Shown here: in pieces, positions 34,246 to 43,448 of the stretch
Numbering within the stretch: the stretch's first letter is position 1
Layout of the letters: each line of letters starts with the position of its first letter
Source: CAWJMD01 sp963843835
GTDB lineage: Bacteria; Actinomycetota; Actinomycetes; Actinomycetales; CAWJMD01
Assembly: GCA_963843835.1 (NCBI GenBank)
Contig: CAWJMD010000001.1
Span: 434,001-498,000, forward strand
Length of the DNA stretch: 64,000 nt
Reading direction: 5' to 3'
The notes under the pieces: generated by a model
Databases searched by the model: none
Told to the model about the DNA's origin: nothing
Seen by the model: the letters and a program-made list of their open reading frames with translations, nothing else
Made by a program: the position numbers and the translations under genes

Positions 34246-36279
34246 ATGGACTTCAGGCGCATTCTCCGCGGACCCGCATTCTTCGTCGTGATGGGTCTTC
34301 TCGTGCTGCTCATCGCCAGCCAGCTGTTCTCGATGGGCGGTTTCCAGCGCATCGACACCGCGGACGGGCTCAAGCTGCTGGCCGACGGCAAGGTGGACCA
34401 GGCCGAGATCATCGACCGGGAGCAGCGCGTCGACCTGACGCTGAACGAGGACTTCGGTGACAAGGGCAAGCAGGTCCAGTTCTTCTACGTGGAGCCCCGC
34501 GGGGTCGACGTCGTGAAGGCGGTCAGCACCGCCAAGCTGGGCAAGCCGTTCAACGACGACGTGCCGCAGGACTCGTGGATCGGCACGCTGCTGATCACCC
34601 TCCTGCCGATCCTCCTGCTGGTGGGCCTGTTCTGGTTCATGCTCAGTCAGATGCAGGGCGGGGGGTCCCGCGTCATGCAGTTCGGCAAGTCGAAGGCGAA
34701 GCTCGTCAGCAAGGACACGCCGCAGGTGTCCTTCGCCGACGTGGCCGGTGCCGAGGAGGCTGTCGAGGAGCTGCACGAGATCAAGGAGTTCCTCTCCGAG
34801 CCCGCCAAGTTCCAGGCCGTGGGTGCCAAGATCCCCAAGGGCGTCCTGCTGTACGGCTCACCCGGAACCGGCAAGACGCTGCTGGCCCGCGCCGTGGCGG
34901 GCGAGGCCGGGGTTCCCTTCTACTCCATCTCGGGTTCCGACTTCGTCGAGATGTTCGTCGGCGTGGGCGCGTCCCGCGTGCGTGATCTCTTCGAGCAGGC
35001 CAAGGCGAACGCCCCCGCGATCATCTTCGTGGACGAGATCGACGCCGTCGGTCGCCACCGCGGCGCCGGCATGGGCGGCGGGCACGACGAGCGGGAGCAG
35101 ACGCTCAACCAGCTGCTCGTCGAGATGGACGGGTTCGACGTCAAGACCAACGTCATCCTCATCGCCGCCACGAACCGCCCCGACATCCTCGACCCCGCCC
35201 TGCTGCGCCCGGGCCGCTTCGACCGTCAGATCGCGGTCGAGCCGCCGGACATGGCAGGGCGCCACCAGATCCTCGACGTGCACGCCAAGGGCAAGCCGAT
35301 GGCCGCGGACGTGGACCTGCAGGCGGTCGCCCGCCGCACACCGGGCTTCACCGGTGCGGACCTGGCGAACGTGCTGAACGAGGCGGCGCTGCTCACCGCC
35401 CGCACCAACGCCAAGCTCATCGACGACGCTGCCCTCGACGAGGCGATCGACCGCGTCATCGCCGGGCCGCAGAAGCGCACCCGGCTGATGAACGACCAGG
35501 AGAAGAAGATCACCGCCTACCACGAGGGCGGACACGCGCTGGTGGCCGCGGCGATGCGCCACACCGACCCCGTGACCAAGGTGACGATCCTGCCCCGCGG
35601 CCGCGCCCTCGGCTACACGATGGTGATGCCGACCGAGGACAAGTACTCGACCACGCGCAACGAGCTGCTCGACCAGCTCGCCTACGCGATGGGTGGCCGT
35701 GTCGCGGAGGAGCTGGTGTTCCACGACCCCACCACGGGTGCGTCGAACGACATCGAGAAGGCCACCAGCCTGGCCCGCAAGATGGTCACGCAGTACGGCA
35801 TGAGCGAGCGGGTCGGCGCGATCAAGCTGGGCTCCGGCTCGGGCGAGGTCTTCCTCGGTCGCGACATGGGCCACGAGCGGGACTACTCGGAGACGGTCGC
35901 GGGGGTCGTCGACGAGGAGGTGCGCAAGCTCATCGAGGCGGCGCACGACGAGGCGTGGGAGGTGCTCGTCGAGTACCGCCAGGTTCTGGACGACCTCGTC
36001 CTGGCCCTCTTCGAGCACGAGACGCTCGACAAGAAGGCCCTGGCGGAGATCTTCAAGCCGGTGGTCAAGCGAGACCTCCGCCCGGTGTGGCTGTCGAGCG
36101 AGAACCGCCACGTGTCGGAGATCCCCCCGGTGAAGGGGCCCTCGGAGCGCAAGAGCCTCAACGGTTCCCGGCCCGCGCCCCAGGACGAGGCGGCCGCGGC
36201 CCACGAGAGCCACCCGGCCGGCGTGACCCCCGGTGCCTCGGCCCCGCGCCCGACCGGCGGCCACGGCGCCGGCGAGTAG
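34246..36279 (+). CDS. ftsH: ATP-dependent zinc metalloprotease FtsH
   Basis: A 677-residue membrane-bound AAA+ protease that degrades damaged membrane and regulatory proteins. Two transmembrane helices lie at about 10-30 and 105-130, with a periplasmic domain between. The AAA module has Walker A GSPGTGKT (204-211), Walker B IIFVDEIDAVG and the pore/SRH region NVILIAATNRPDILDPALLRP. The zinc site is HEGGH (426-430; the usual form is HEAGH) with downstream EKATSLARKMV. The C-terminal ~70 residues are a low-complexity tail. ATG 34246 follows the family pattern MDFRR; the only good ribosome-binding sequence (AGGAAGGAC) is 22 bases upstream, so the start is less certain than the gene. Confidence 0.95.
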   Translation: MDFRRILRGPAFFVVMGLLVLLIASQLFSMGGFQRIDTADGLKLLADGKVDQAEIIDREQRVDLTLNEDFGDKGKQVQFFYVEPRGVDVVKAVSTAKLGKPFNDDVPQDSWIGTLLITLLPILLLVGLFWFMLSQMQGGGSRVMQFGKSKAKLVSKDTPQVSFADVAGAEEAVEELHEIKEFLSEPAKFQAVGAKIPKGVLLYGSPGTGKTLLARAVAGEAGVPFYSISGSDFVEMFVGVGASRVRDLFEQAKANAPAIIFVDEIDAVGRHRGAGMGGGHDEREQTLNQLLVEMDGFDVKTNVILIAATNRPDILDPALLRPGRFDRQIAVEPPDMAGRHQILDVHAKGKPMAADVDLQAVARRTPGFTGADLANVLNEAALLTARTNAKLIDDAALDEAIDRVIAGPQKRTRLMNDQEKKITAYHEGGHALVAAAMRHTDPVTKVTILPRGRALGYTMVMPTEDKYSTTRNELLDQLAYAMGGRVAEELVFHDPTTGASNDIEKATSLARKMVTQYGMSERVGAIKLGSGSGEVFLGRDMGHERDYSETVAGVVDEEVRKLIEAAHDEAWEVLVEYRQVLDDLVLALFEHETLDKKALAEIFKPVVKRDLRPVWLSSENRHVSEIPPVKGPSERKSLNGSRPAPQDEAAAAHESHPAGVTPGASAPRPTGGHGAGE

Positions 36280-36289
36280 TCGGTCCTCC

Positions 36290-36892
36290 GTGACCGGACG
36301 CGAGGGGACCGGCGACGTCGGTCCGGCGGCTGTGGACCTACCCCGGATCGAGGCGGCGGTGCGCGAGATCCTCGTGGCGATCGGCGAGGACCCCGATCGC
36401 GACGGCCTGGTCGAGACCCCGGCACGCGTGGCCCGTTCCTACGCCGAGATCTTCGCCGGCGTCTCCCTGCATCCCGAGGACGTGCTGCGGACGACGTTCG
36501 ACCTCGGCCACGACGAGATGGTGCTGGTCAAGGACATCGAGGTGTACTCGACCTGCGAGCACCACCTCGTCCCGTTCCACGGCTCCGCCCACATCGGCTA
36601 CATCCCCTCGAAGGACGGCAAGATCGCGGGTCTGAGCAAGTTCGCCCGGCTGGTCGAGGTGTTCGCGCGGCGACCGCAGGTGCAGGAGCGCCTGACCTCC
36701 CAGATCGCGGACTCGTTGATGGAGCTGCTCGAGCCGCGCGGAGTGATCGTCGTGCTGGAGTGCGAGCACCTCTGCATGTCGATGCGTGGGGTGCGAAAGC
36801 CGGGCGCCCGCACCGTGACGTCGGCGATGCGCGGGCAGATGCGCGACCCTGCCACCCGCGCCGAGGCCCTCAGCCTCATCCTCAAGAAGTGA
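36290..36892 (+). CDS. folE: GTP cyclohydrolase I
   Basis: A 200-residue enzyme for the first step of folate synthesis (GTP to dihydroneopterin triphosphate). Zinc ligands are in STCEHHLVPF and LECEHLCMSMRGVRKPG, and GYIPSKDGKIAGLSKFARLVE is the family signature. It starts with GTG 10 bases after ftsH and overlaps folP by 4 bases (GTGA). The run folE-folP-folB-folK is thus one translationally coupled operon. Confidence 0.96.
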   Translation: MTGREGTGDVGPAAVDLPRIEAAVREILVAIGEDPDRDGLVETPARVARSYAEIFAGVSLHPEDVLRTTFDLGHDEMVLVKDIEVYSTCEHHLVPFHGSAHIGYIPSKDGKIAGLSKFARLVEVFARRPQVQERLTSQIADSLMELLEPRGVIVVLECEHLCMSMRGVRKPGARTVTSAMRGQMRDPATRAEALSLILKK

Positions 36893-37758
36893 CGCCGCAG
36901 GCGCAGCGCTCGCCGAGCGAGCTCACGGCCGCCGCGGGTGGCCGCTGTCTCGTGATGGGCGTGGTCAACGTGACGCCGGACTCCTTCAGCGACGGAGGAG
37001 CATGGTTCGAGCCGGACGCCGCCGTGGCCCACGGCCTCGACCTGGCGGCGCAGGGCGCAGACCTGCTCGACGTCGGCGGGGAGTCGACCCGACCGGGCGC
37101 CGAACGCGTCCCCGAGTCGGAGGAGCTGCGGCGTGTCCTCCCTGTCGTCCGCGAGCTGGCAGCGTCCGGCTCCGTGGTCAGCATCGACACCATGCGGGCT
37201 CGCGTGGCCGAGGCGGCGCTCGATGCCGGCGCCTCCCTCGTCAACGACGTGAGCGGCGGGCTGGCCGACCCTGCCCTGCCCTCGTTGGTGGCTGAGGCTG
37301 AGGTGCCGTACGTGGCGATGCACTGGCGCGGGCACAGCGACCGGATGGATGGGCTGGCGACGTACGACGACGTCGTGCTCGACGTCGCCGACGAGCTCGC
37401 GCGCCGCGCCGACGCGCTGACATCGGCGGGCATCGCGGGGGACCGGCTGGTGCTCGACCCCGGCCTCGGCTTCGCCAAGACCGGCGACCACAACTGGCGG
37501 CTGCTCGGCCGGCTGGACGCGATCACCGGCCTCGGCTTCCCGGTGCTGGTCGGGGCGTCCCGCAAGCGGTTCCTGGGACACCTGCTCGCGGGCCCCGACG
37601 GCGAGCCGGTCCCTGCCGCCGGGCGTGACCGGGCGACATCGGCCACCTCGGCACTGGCCGCGCTGGCGGGGGCCTGGTGCGTGCGCGTGCACGACGTGGC
37701 CCCCTCCGTGGATGCCGTCAGGGTCGCCGCGGCCTGGCAGCGGGGCGGCACGGCATGA
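36889..37758 (+). CDS. folP: Dihydropteroate synthase
   Basis: A 289-residue TIM-barrel enzyme joining p-aminobenzoate to hydroxymethyl-dihydropterin diphosphate; the sulfonamide target. Motifs: MGVVNVTPDSFSDGG, LDVGGESTRPGA (pterin site), SIDTMRARVAEAAL, VNDVSGG, LDPGLGFAKTGDHN and VGASRKRFLG. GTG 36889 overlaps the folE stop by 4 bases and agrees with usual N-terminal length. The next ATG overlaps its stop. Confidence 0.96.
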   Translation: MTPQAQRSPSELTAAAGGRCLVMGVVNVTPDSFSDGGAWFEPDAAVAHGLDLAAQGADLLDVGGESTRPGAERVPESEELRRVLPVVRELAASGSVVSIDTMRARVAEAALDAGASLVNDVSGGLADPALPSLVAEAEVPYVAMHWRGHSDRMDGLATYDDVVLDVADELARRADALTSAGIAGDRLVLDPGLGFAKTGDHNWRLLGRLDAITGLGFPVLVGASRKRFLGHLLAGPDGEPVPAAGRDRATSATSALAALAGAWCVRVHDVAPSVDAVRVAAAWQRGGTA

Positions 37759-38138
37759 CGGACGACTTCCCCGACCGGATCGAGCTCGTCGGCTTGCGGG
37801 CCAAGGGCTTCCACGGCGTGTTCGACTTCGAGCGGCGCCAGGGGCAGGAGTTCGTCGTCGACGTCGTGCTGCACGTCGACACCCGGGCGGCGGCTGCCGG
37901 TGACGACCTCAGCGAGACCGTGCACTACGGCGAGCTGGCCGAGGCCGTGCACGACGTGGTCACCGGGGAGCCCGTCGACCTGATCGAGACGCTGGCGTCG
38001 CGCATCGCGGACGTCGCCCTCGCGCAGGACGGGGTGGGGGCGGTCGACGTGGCCGTGCACAAGCCCCACGCCCCGGTGACGGTCGCCTTCGGCGACGTCG
38101 TGGTGCGCGTGCACCGGCGTCGTGGAGAGCGGCTGTGA
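37755..38138 (+). CDS. folB: Dihydroneopterin aldolase
   Basis: A 127-residue enzyme producing 6-hydroxymethyl-dihydropterin. Family marks: IELVGLRAKGFHGVFDFER at the start, SETVHYGELAEAVHDVV, LIETLASRIAD and VAVHKPHAPV. The length is normal. The ATG overlaps the folP stop (ATGA), and the stop overlaps the folK GTG. Confidence 0.94.
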   Translation: MTDDFPDRIELVGLRAKGFHGVFDFERRQGQEFVVDVVLHVDTRAAAAGDDLSETVHYGELAEAVHDVVTGEPVDLIETLASRIADVALAQDGVGAVDVAVHKPHAPVTVAFGDVVVRVHRRRGERL

Positions 38139-38698
38139 CGCGCCCGCTGCCCACGGTCCCCGTGGTGCTGGCCCTCGGCAGCAACCTGGGCGACCGCGTC
38201 GGGACTCTGAGGTCTGCCGTTGGCGCCCTTCGTCGTGTCGGGGGGCTGCAGATCGAGCGGCTGTCGCCCGTGGTCGAGACCGACCCGGTGGGCGGTCCGG
38301 AGCAGGGCGCGTACCTCAACGCCGTCGTCACCGGTCGGACCAGCCGGAACGCCGCCGACCTGCTCAGTGCCTGCCAGCGGATCGAGCGGGACCATGATCG
38401 GGTGCGTGAGATCCGTTGGGGACCGCGGACTCTCGACATCGACGTGATCGTCTACGGGGCCACTGTGAGTGATGACCCTCATCTGACCCTGCCGCACCCG
38501 CGGGCGCACGAGCGGGCATTCGTGCTGCTGCCGTGGGTCGACGTCGATCCGGAGGCGGTGCTGCCAGGACCGCAAGGCGGGCCCGTCAAGGACCTGGCGC
38601 GGGCGGCCGCGGACGTCGACGGCGTCAGGGCGCGACCCGACCTGGACCTCGCCGAGCGCGGCCAGGGTGCATCACCTGACGGAGGAGTGGACGCGTGA
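38135..38698 (+). CDS. folK: 6-hydroxymethyl-7,8-dihydropterin pyrophosphokinase
   Basis: A 187-residue enzyme transferring pyrophosphate from ATP to hydroxymethyl-dihydropterin, just before the FolP step. Motifs: LALGSNLGDRVGTLR at the N-terminus, the signature region REIRWGPRTLDIDVIVYG, and LPHPRAHERAFVLLPW. GTG 38135 overlaps folB by 4 bases; its 3' end overlaps the DUF3180 gene by 4 bases. The last ~25 residues are poorly conserved. Confidence 0.94.
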   Translation: MTRPLPTVPVVLALGSNLGDRVGTLRSAVGALRRVGGLQIERLSPVVETDPVGGPEQGAYLNAVVTGRTSRNAADLLSACQRIERDHDRVREIRWGPRTLDIDVIVYGATVSDDPHLTLPHPRAHERAFVLLPWVDVDPEAVLPGPQGGPVKDLARAAADVDGVRARPDLDLAERGQGASPDGGVDA

Positions 38699-39150
38699 CG
38701 GGTTCTCGGCCAAGGGTTCTCGTACTGCTCGCGGTGTCGGCCGTGGTGGTCGGCTTCGCGGTCGTGCGTGCCTGGGAGAGCTCGGGGGGACGGCCCCTTC
38801 CGCTGCCCTGGACCGCCCTCGTGGCGATGGCCGCGATCGGCGTCTCGGTGCTGGCGCTCGCCTGGCCGGTGCGGCGCTGGAACGCCGGCCACCGGGACCG
38901 CCCCCTCGACCCCCTGCGGGCGGCCAGGGCGGCGGTGCTGGCCAAGGCCGCGAGCCACTGCGGTGCCCTCGTGTCGGGCTGGTACCTGGGGCAGTCCCTC
39001 GTGCTGGTGACGGACCTCGACATCCAGCCACGCCGCGACCGGTTCGTCCTCGCCGCCGTCGCGGTGGTGGCGGCGCTGGGGGTGGTGGCGGCAGGTCTGG
39101 TCGCCGAGCACTGGTGCCGGCTGCCCGACGACCCCGACGACGAGGACTGA
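38695..39150 (+). CDS. DUF3180 family membrane protein
   Basis: A 151-residue protein with four hydrophobic segments (about residues 7-25, 37-57, 78-103 and 120-139) and an acidic C-terminus. DUF3180 proteins regularly follow folK in actinobacteria, and the 4-base GTGA overlap here shows coupling to folK, but no function is known. The stretch RAARAAVLAKAASHCGALVSG is the most conserved-looking part of the family. It is convergent with corA, with 5 bases between stops. Confidence 0.85.
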   Translation: MTGSRPRVLVLLAVSAVVVGFAVVRAWESSGGRPLPLPWTALVAMAAIGVSVLALAWPVRRWNAGHRDRPLDPLRAARAAVLAKAASHCGALVSGWYLGQSLVLVTDLDIQPRRDRFVLAAVAVVAALGVVAAGLVAEHWCRLPDDPDDED

Positions 39151-39155
39151 CTGGC

Positions 39156-40292
39156 TCAGAGCCAGCCGTTGCGCTTGAACCCGCGGTAGAGCAGGAGCGA
39201 GAAGCCGACCATCAGCGCCAGGGCGAACGGGTAGCCGAAGGCCCAGGACAGCTCCGGCATCTGGCGGAAGTTCATCCCGTACACCCCCGCGACGAGCGTG
39301 CAGACGGCTGCGATGGCGACGTAGGCGCTGATGCGACGCATGTCGGCGTTCTGCCGCATGGTCACCTGCGCGAGGTTCGACGACAGCGCGCTGTCGAGCA
39401 GCTCGTTCATCGAGCTCACCTGCTCGTGAGCCCGCACCACGTGGTCGTGCACATCCCTGAAGAAGTCGGCGATGCGCGGGTCGACGCCCGGGACGCTACC
39501 GGCTGCCAGCTCGGTGGTGGCGGGCTCGAGGGGCTCCACCGCGCGACGGAACTCCATCACCTCCCGCTTCAGCTTGTAGATGCGCTCTGTCGGCTGCGCG
39601 CTGTCGGCGGAGAACACCTGGTTCTCGACCTCGTCCACGTCCTCCTCGAGCGCCGCCGCTGCCGGGGCGTAGCCGTCGACCACGCTGTCGACGACCGCGT
39701 AGAGCACGGCGGCCGGGCCGATGGCGAGCAGGTCGGGCCTGGCCTCGAGGTCCGCACGCACGCCCTGCAGGGCGCCGGCCGAGCCGTGCCGCACGGTCAC
39801 CACGAAGTCGGGCCCGACGAAGAGCATCAGCTCGCCGGTCTCGATCAGCTCCTCGTCGGTGAGGTAGTGGACCGTCTTGAGCACGAGGAAGAGGGTGTCG
39901 CCGTACACCTCGAGCTTGGGCCTCTGGTGCGCGTGCAGCGCGTCCTCCACCGGCAGGGGATGCAGACCGAACTCGTCGGCGACCCGTTGCAGCGAGTCGC
40001 TGTCCGGCTCGTGCAACCCGATCCAGACGAAGCCGTCCTCGAGCGCGCGGGCCGACGTGAGGGCGGTCTCGAGGGGGAGCTGGCCACCCCGGCGAGAGCC
40101 CCTGCAGTAGAGCGCGCAGTTGACCACTGCGTCGGCGAGGCCCTTGCCCCGGTGCAGGGCCCGGCGCGGGTGGACCAGGTCGACCTCTGCACGCTCTCGG
40201 TGGCGGGCGGGGCCCGCGAGCGCGCTGGGCAACGGCAGCCGCGGGCGGCCGCGGCTGGGCGGCGGCGGTGCCGGCCTCCGCGACGTGCTCAT
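39156..40292 (-). CDS. corA: CorA-family magnesium/cobalt channel
   Basis: A 378-residue divalent cation channel subunit. The large N-terminal cytoplasmic domain (FVWIGLHEPDSDSLQRVADEF onward) is followed by two C-terminal helices, the first ending in the family selectivity motif YGMNF (about 338), and a short basic tail (RGFKRNGWL). ATG 40292 is preceded by CACACT exactly 6 bases upstream, consistent with a leaderless mRNA. The first ~45 residues are low-complexity and not conserved. Confidence 0.93.
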   Translation of the reverse strand: MSTSRRPAPPPPSRGRPRLPLPSALAGPARHRERAEVDLVHPRRALHRGKGLADAVVNCALYCRGSRRGGQLPLETALTSARALEDGFVWIGLHEPDSDSLQRVADEFGLHPLPVEDALHAHQRPKLEVYGDTLFLVLKTVHYLTDEELIETGELMLFVGPDFVVTVRHGSAGALQGVRADLEARPDLLAIGPAAVLYAVVDSVVDGYAPAAAALEEDVDEVENQVFSADSAQPTERIYKLKREVMEFRRAVEPLEPATTELAAGSVPGVDPRIADFFRDVHDHVVRAHEQVSSMNELLDSALSSNLAQVTMRQNADMRRISAYVAIAAVCTLVAGVYGMNFRQMPELSWAFGYPFALALMVGFSLLLYRGFKRNGWL

Positions 40293-40626
40293 CCGACCAG
40301 TGTGCTCCAGGGAGCCCGTCGGGGCGCGCGTGTCAGCAGAGCGTCCTCGTCAGCCACGAGTGGAGGGCCACGGCCCATCCCGTCGGTTGACCGCGCTCGG
40401 AGGCCACCTCGGCGTCCCGTGCGGTGCGACCACCGTCGGTTCCGTCAGCGTCACGGGCGTGCTCGTGCCGGGGAGGCCGGGACGATTGACAGCTGCGCAT
40501 GCCCGCTCTTCGGCACGACGCGACCGGACCTTGAGCCGAACGGGGAGTGGCTCGGTGACGCTCGGTGACCGTTGGGGTCTCGGGCGTGGGGATGCGGCGA
40601 GAGCACGCTGGTGGCAGAGTCGAGAC
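40293..40626. other. 334-bp intergenic region
   Basis: Holds the probable -10 elements of the two divergent flanking genes: CACACT just outside corA and CAGAGT at 40615-40620 for the small zinc-ribbon gene. Nothing else is supported. Open frames here have no coding character. Confidence 0.5.
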
Positions 40627-40761
40627 GTGAGCACAGCACCGAACTGCCCCCAGTGCGGTCAGCCCGGCGTCCGCACCGTGCAGGTCGAGGGCGGCGAGTC
40701 CGGCGGCGAGCGGCACCCCCGCATCCTGTGGGTGTGCGAGCACGACCACCGCTTCAGCTGA
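40627..40761 (+). CDS. Small zinc-ribbon protein (44 aa)
   Basis: Short gene with an unmistakable metal-binding layout: CPQCG at residues 7-11 and a second pair near the end, CEHDH (about 38-42), separated by a charged loop GGESGGERHPR. The paired CxxC and Cx(n)H suggest a zinc ribbon or knuckle. GTG 40627 has CAGAGT exactly 6 bases upstream, the leaderless promoter pattern seen across this window, which supports a real gene despite its size. Function unknown. Confidence 0.6.
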   Translation: MSTAPNCPQCGQPGVRTVQVEGGESGGERHPRILWVCEHDHRFS

Positions 40762-40796
40762 CCGGCACCGACCGGCCCGGGAGCCGGCGCGGCTCG

Positions 40797-41952
40797 TCAG
40801 ACCGCGTCGGGGACCGCCGCTGCCTTCTCCTCCTGCGGCCGCGCGCGATCCGGGACCGTGCGGCGCAGGGCCGCGTGCACGCTCGACGGCGTGAGCACCC
40901 CGATGTAGCGGTCCCCGTCCAGGACCGGCAGCCACCCGGCGTCGTGCTGGACGATCTCCGAGAGCCCCCGTCGCAGCGAGTCCCCGACGTCGACGGCGTC
41001 GTCGAACCGGCGGACCACGTCGCTGATCACGCGTCCCGGGGCGGCGGCCAGGTGCCGGTCCGACACCCATCCCCGCAGGTTGCCGTCGCGGTCGAGGACG
41101 ACCGCGAAGGGCTGCTCGGCGTCGGCGATGGCCTCCCTTCCGGCCTCGGTGCGGTCGTCGAGGAAGAGGGTCGGCGGGTGCTCCAGGTCGTCGGCCTCGA
41201 TCGGGGTGACCGCGAGGCGGCGAAGGCCCCGGTCGGCCCCGACGAAGTCCGCGACGAAGTCGTTCGCCGGTGCGCCCAGCACGGTGGCGGGATCGGCGTA
41301 CTGCTCGAGCCGGCCGCCCGTGCTGAGGACGGCGATGCGGTCCGCGAGACGCACGGCCTCGTCGATGTCGTGGGTGACCAGCAGCACCGTCTTGCCCAGG
41401 TCGGCCTGGATCTGCCGGAACTGTGCCTGCAGCCGGTCACGGGCGATCGGGTCGACGGCGCCGAACGGCTCGTCCATGAGGAGCACCGGGGGGTCGGCCG
41501 CCAGGGCCCGGGCGACCCCGACGCGCTGGCGCTGGCCGCCGGACAGCTCGCTCGGGTAGCGATGGGCGTAGCGGGCGGGGTCGAGCCCGACCAGCTGCAG
41601 CAGCTCCTCGACCCGCGCACGTGACCGGGACCTGTCCCACCCGACCAGGTCGGGAACGGTGCTGACGTTCGCCGAGACCGTCAGGTGCGGGAAGAGCCCG
41701 ATCTGCTGGATGACGTAGCCCATCCGGCGTCTCAGCTGGACGGGGTCGACGCGGGTGACGTCGTCGCCCTCGAGGTAGATGCTCCCCGACGTCGGCTCGA
41801 TCAGCCGGTTCACCATGCGCAGGGTGGTCGACTTGCCGCAGCCGGAGGGTCCCACCAGCGCGACGAGCTCCCCGTTGCACGTCCAGGTCGAGGGAGCCGA
41901 CGGCCACCGTTCCGTCGGGGTACTTCTTGCCGACGCCGTCGAGACGGATCAT
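40797..41952 (-). pseudogene. OpuCA-like osmoprotectant ABC transporter ATPase, frame broken before Walker A
   Basis: Encodes the ATPase of a glycine betaine/choline-type importer: MIRLDGVGKKYPDGTVAV (from ATG 41952), then Walker A GPSGCGKST, Q-loop QQIGLFPHLT, signature LSGGQRQRVG, Walker B LLMDEPFGAVDP, and two C-terminal CBS domains. Between LDLDV and GELVALVGPSGCGK the frame changes: net one extra base (or two missing) at about 41875-41882. Each side reads well, so this is either a recent inactivating mutation or a sequence error. Without the first strands the downstream frame would lack the A-loop. ATG 42036 is an alternative start. It diverges from the permease genes. Confidence 0.8.
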
Positions 41953-41976
41953 CGGCCGCGCGGTAGCGTCGCCGTC

Positions 41977-42717
41977 GTGACCGCCCTTCTCGGCAGCACC
42001 GGCGCTGGGCTGGCTCTCGTCCAGGGCGGGACTCATGCCGCAAGCGTCGCCGACAACTGCCTCGTCCGCAACGAGTGGGTCTGCCCGGCGTACGTGACCA
42101 GCCGGCAGGACGAGATCCTCGCCGCTCTGGGCGAACACGTCCTGATCACCGTGTTGAGCGTCGGTCTGGGGCTGCTGGTGGCGTTCCCGCTCTCCCTGCT
42201 CGCCCGCCGCCGGCGCTCGCTGAAGAACCTCGTGCTCGGGGCGTCGACCATCGTGTACACGATCCCGAGCCTGGCGCTGCTGTCCGTGCTGCTGCCGCTC
42301 GGCGGCCTGAGCCTGACCACCGTGGTGGTGGCGCTCGCGCTGTACTCGCTGACGATCCTCGTGCGGAACATCGTGGCCGGCCTCGACGCGGTCCCCGACG
42401 ACGTGGTCGACGCCGCGACCGGGATGGGCTTCGCACGCACACGCCTCCTGTGGCGCGTCCAGGTGCCCCTGGCACTGCCCGCGGTCTTCGCCGGGCTGCG
42501 GGTGGCCACCGTCTCCACGATCGCGCTGACGACGATCGGGTTCCTCGTGGGGTTCGGCGGCCTCGGCAACCTCATCAACGACGGGCTCACCAGCAACTTC
42601 CGTCCGCAGGTGCTGCTCGCGTCGGTGCTCTGCGTGGTCCTCGCGGTCACCGCCGACCTGCTCCTTCTGGCCATCCAGCGCGGCCTCACCCCGTGGACGA
42701 GGGGAGCGAGCGCGTGA
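41977..42717 (+). CDS. Osmoprotectant ABC transporter permease (OpuCB-like)
   Basis: A permease of about 246 residues with five or six helices. The binding-protein-dependent transport signature is seen around VPDDVVDAATGMGFARTRLL, in the EAA-loop position (about 134-165). An N-terminal stretch NCLVRNEWVCPAYV precedes the first helix, as in relatives. GTG 41977 has TAGCGT 7 bases upstream, so it is the best start, although the first ~28 residues look unlike coding sequence and lie opposite the ATPase 5' end. It overlaps the second permease by 4 bases. Confidence 0.82.
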   Translation: MTALLGSTGAGLALVQGGTHAASVADNCLVRNEWVCPAYVTSRQDEILAALGEHVLITVLSVGLGLLVAFPLSLLARRRRSLKNLVLGASTIVYTIPSLALLSVLLPLGGLSLTTVVVALALYSLTILVRNIVAGLDAVPDDVVDAATGMGFARTRLLWRVQVPLALPAVFAGLRVATVSTIALTTIGFLVGFGGLGNLINDGLTSNFRPQVLLASVLCVVLAVTADLLLLAIQRGLTPWTRGASA

Positions 42718-43448
42718 ACGGGCCCCTCGGCGACGTCGTCGCCTACCTGACCGACCCCTCGAGCTGGTCCGGGACCAGCGGACTGCTCAACCGGCTGGTC
42801 GAGCACGTGGTGATCTCCGGCCTGGCGCTGCTCGCGGCCTTCCTGGTCGCCGTGCCGCTGGCGGTCTGGCTCGGGCACATCGGTCGAGGGGGCGTGTTCG
42901 CCGTGAACGCCGGCAACGCCGCCCGTGCCGTCCCGACCTTCGCCCTGCTGGTCCTGTTCGTCATGCTGCCGGACCCGCTGGGCGCCAACACGTTCTCGTT
43001 CGTGCTGGCTCTGGGGCTGTTCGCCCTCCCGCCGCTGCTCACGAACACGTACGTCGGCATGCGCGAGGTGGACGGTGACGTCGTCGACGCCGCCCGAGGC
43101 GTGGGGATGAGTGGCTGGCAGGTCGTCCGGAGGGTCGAGCTGCCCCTCGCCATCCCTCTGATCGCGACCGGCGTGCGGCTGGCCGCCGTGCAGGTGGTCG
43201 CGACGGCGACCGTGCTCGGCCTGGTCGGGGGCGGCGCGATCGGCCGCGTGATCGCCGCGGGCTTCGCCGGCCAGGACCAGGGGAAGATCATCGGGGCCGC
43301 GCTGGTGGTCACGCTGCTCGCGCTGGCGACCGAGGTGGTGTTCGAGCTGGTCGAGCGCCGGCTCGGGAGACGTGCGCGGCCCGCCTCACGGGGCCAGGAC
43401 GCGGACGCCGACGTGAGCGGGGAGGAGCTGGCCCTGTCGAGCCGCTGA
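42714..43448 (+). CDS. Osmoprotectant ABC transporter permease (second subunit)
   Basis: A 244-residue membrane subunit pairing with the upstream permease. Six hydrophobic segments; the EAA-like loop is REVDGDVVDAARGVGMSGWQ (about 119-138), and AVPTFALLVLFVM is typical of the OpuC/ProW group. GTG 42714 overlaps the previous stop (GTGA). The tail after about residue 220 is polar and poorly conserved. The substrate-binding lipoprotein gene follows after about 165 bases. Confidence 0.9.
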   Translation: MNGPLGDVVAYLTDPSSWSGTSGLLNRLVEHVVISGLALLAAFLVAVPLAVWLGHIGRGGVFAVNAGNAARAVPTFALLVLFVMLPDPLGANTFSFVLALGLFALPPLLTNTYVGMREVDGDVVDAARGVGMSGWQVVRRVELPLAIPLIATGVRLAAVQVVATATVLGLVGGGAIGRVIAAGFAGQDQGKIIGAALVVTLLALATEVVFELVERRLGRRARPASRGQDADADVSGEELALSSR

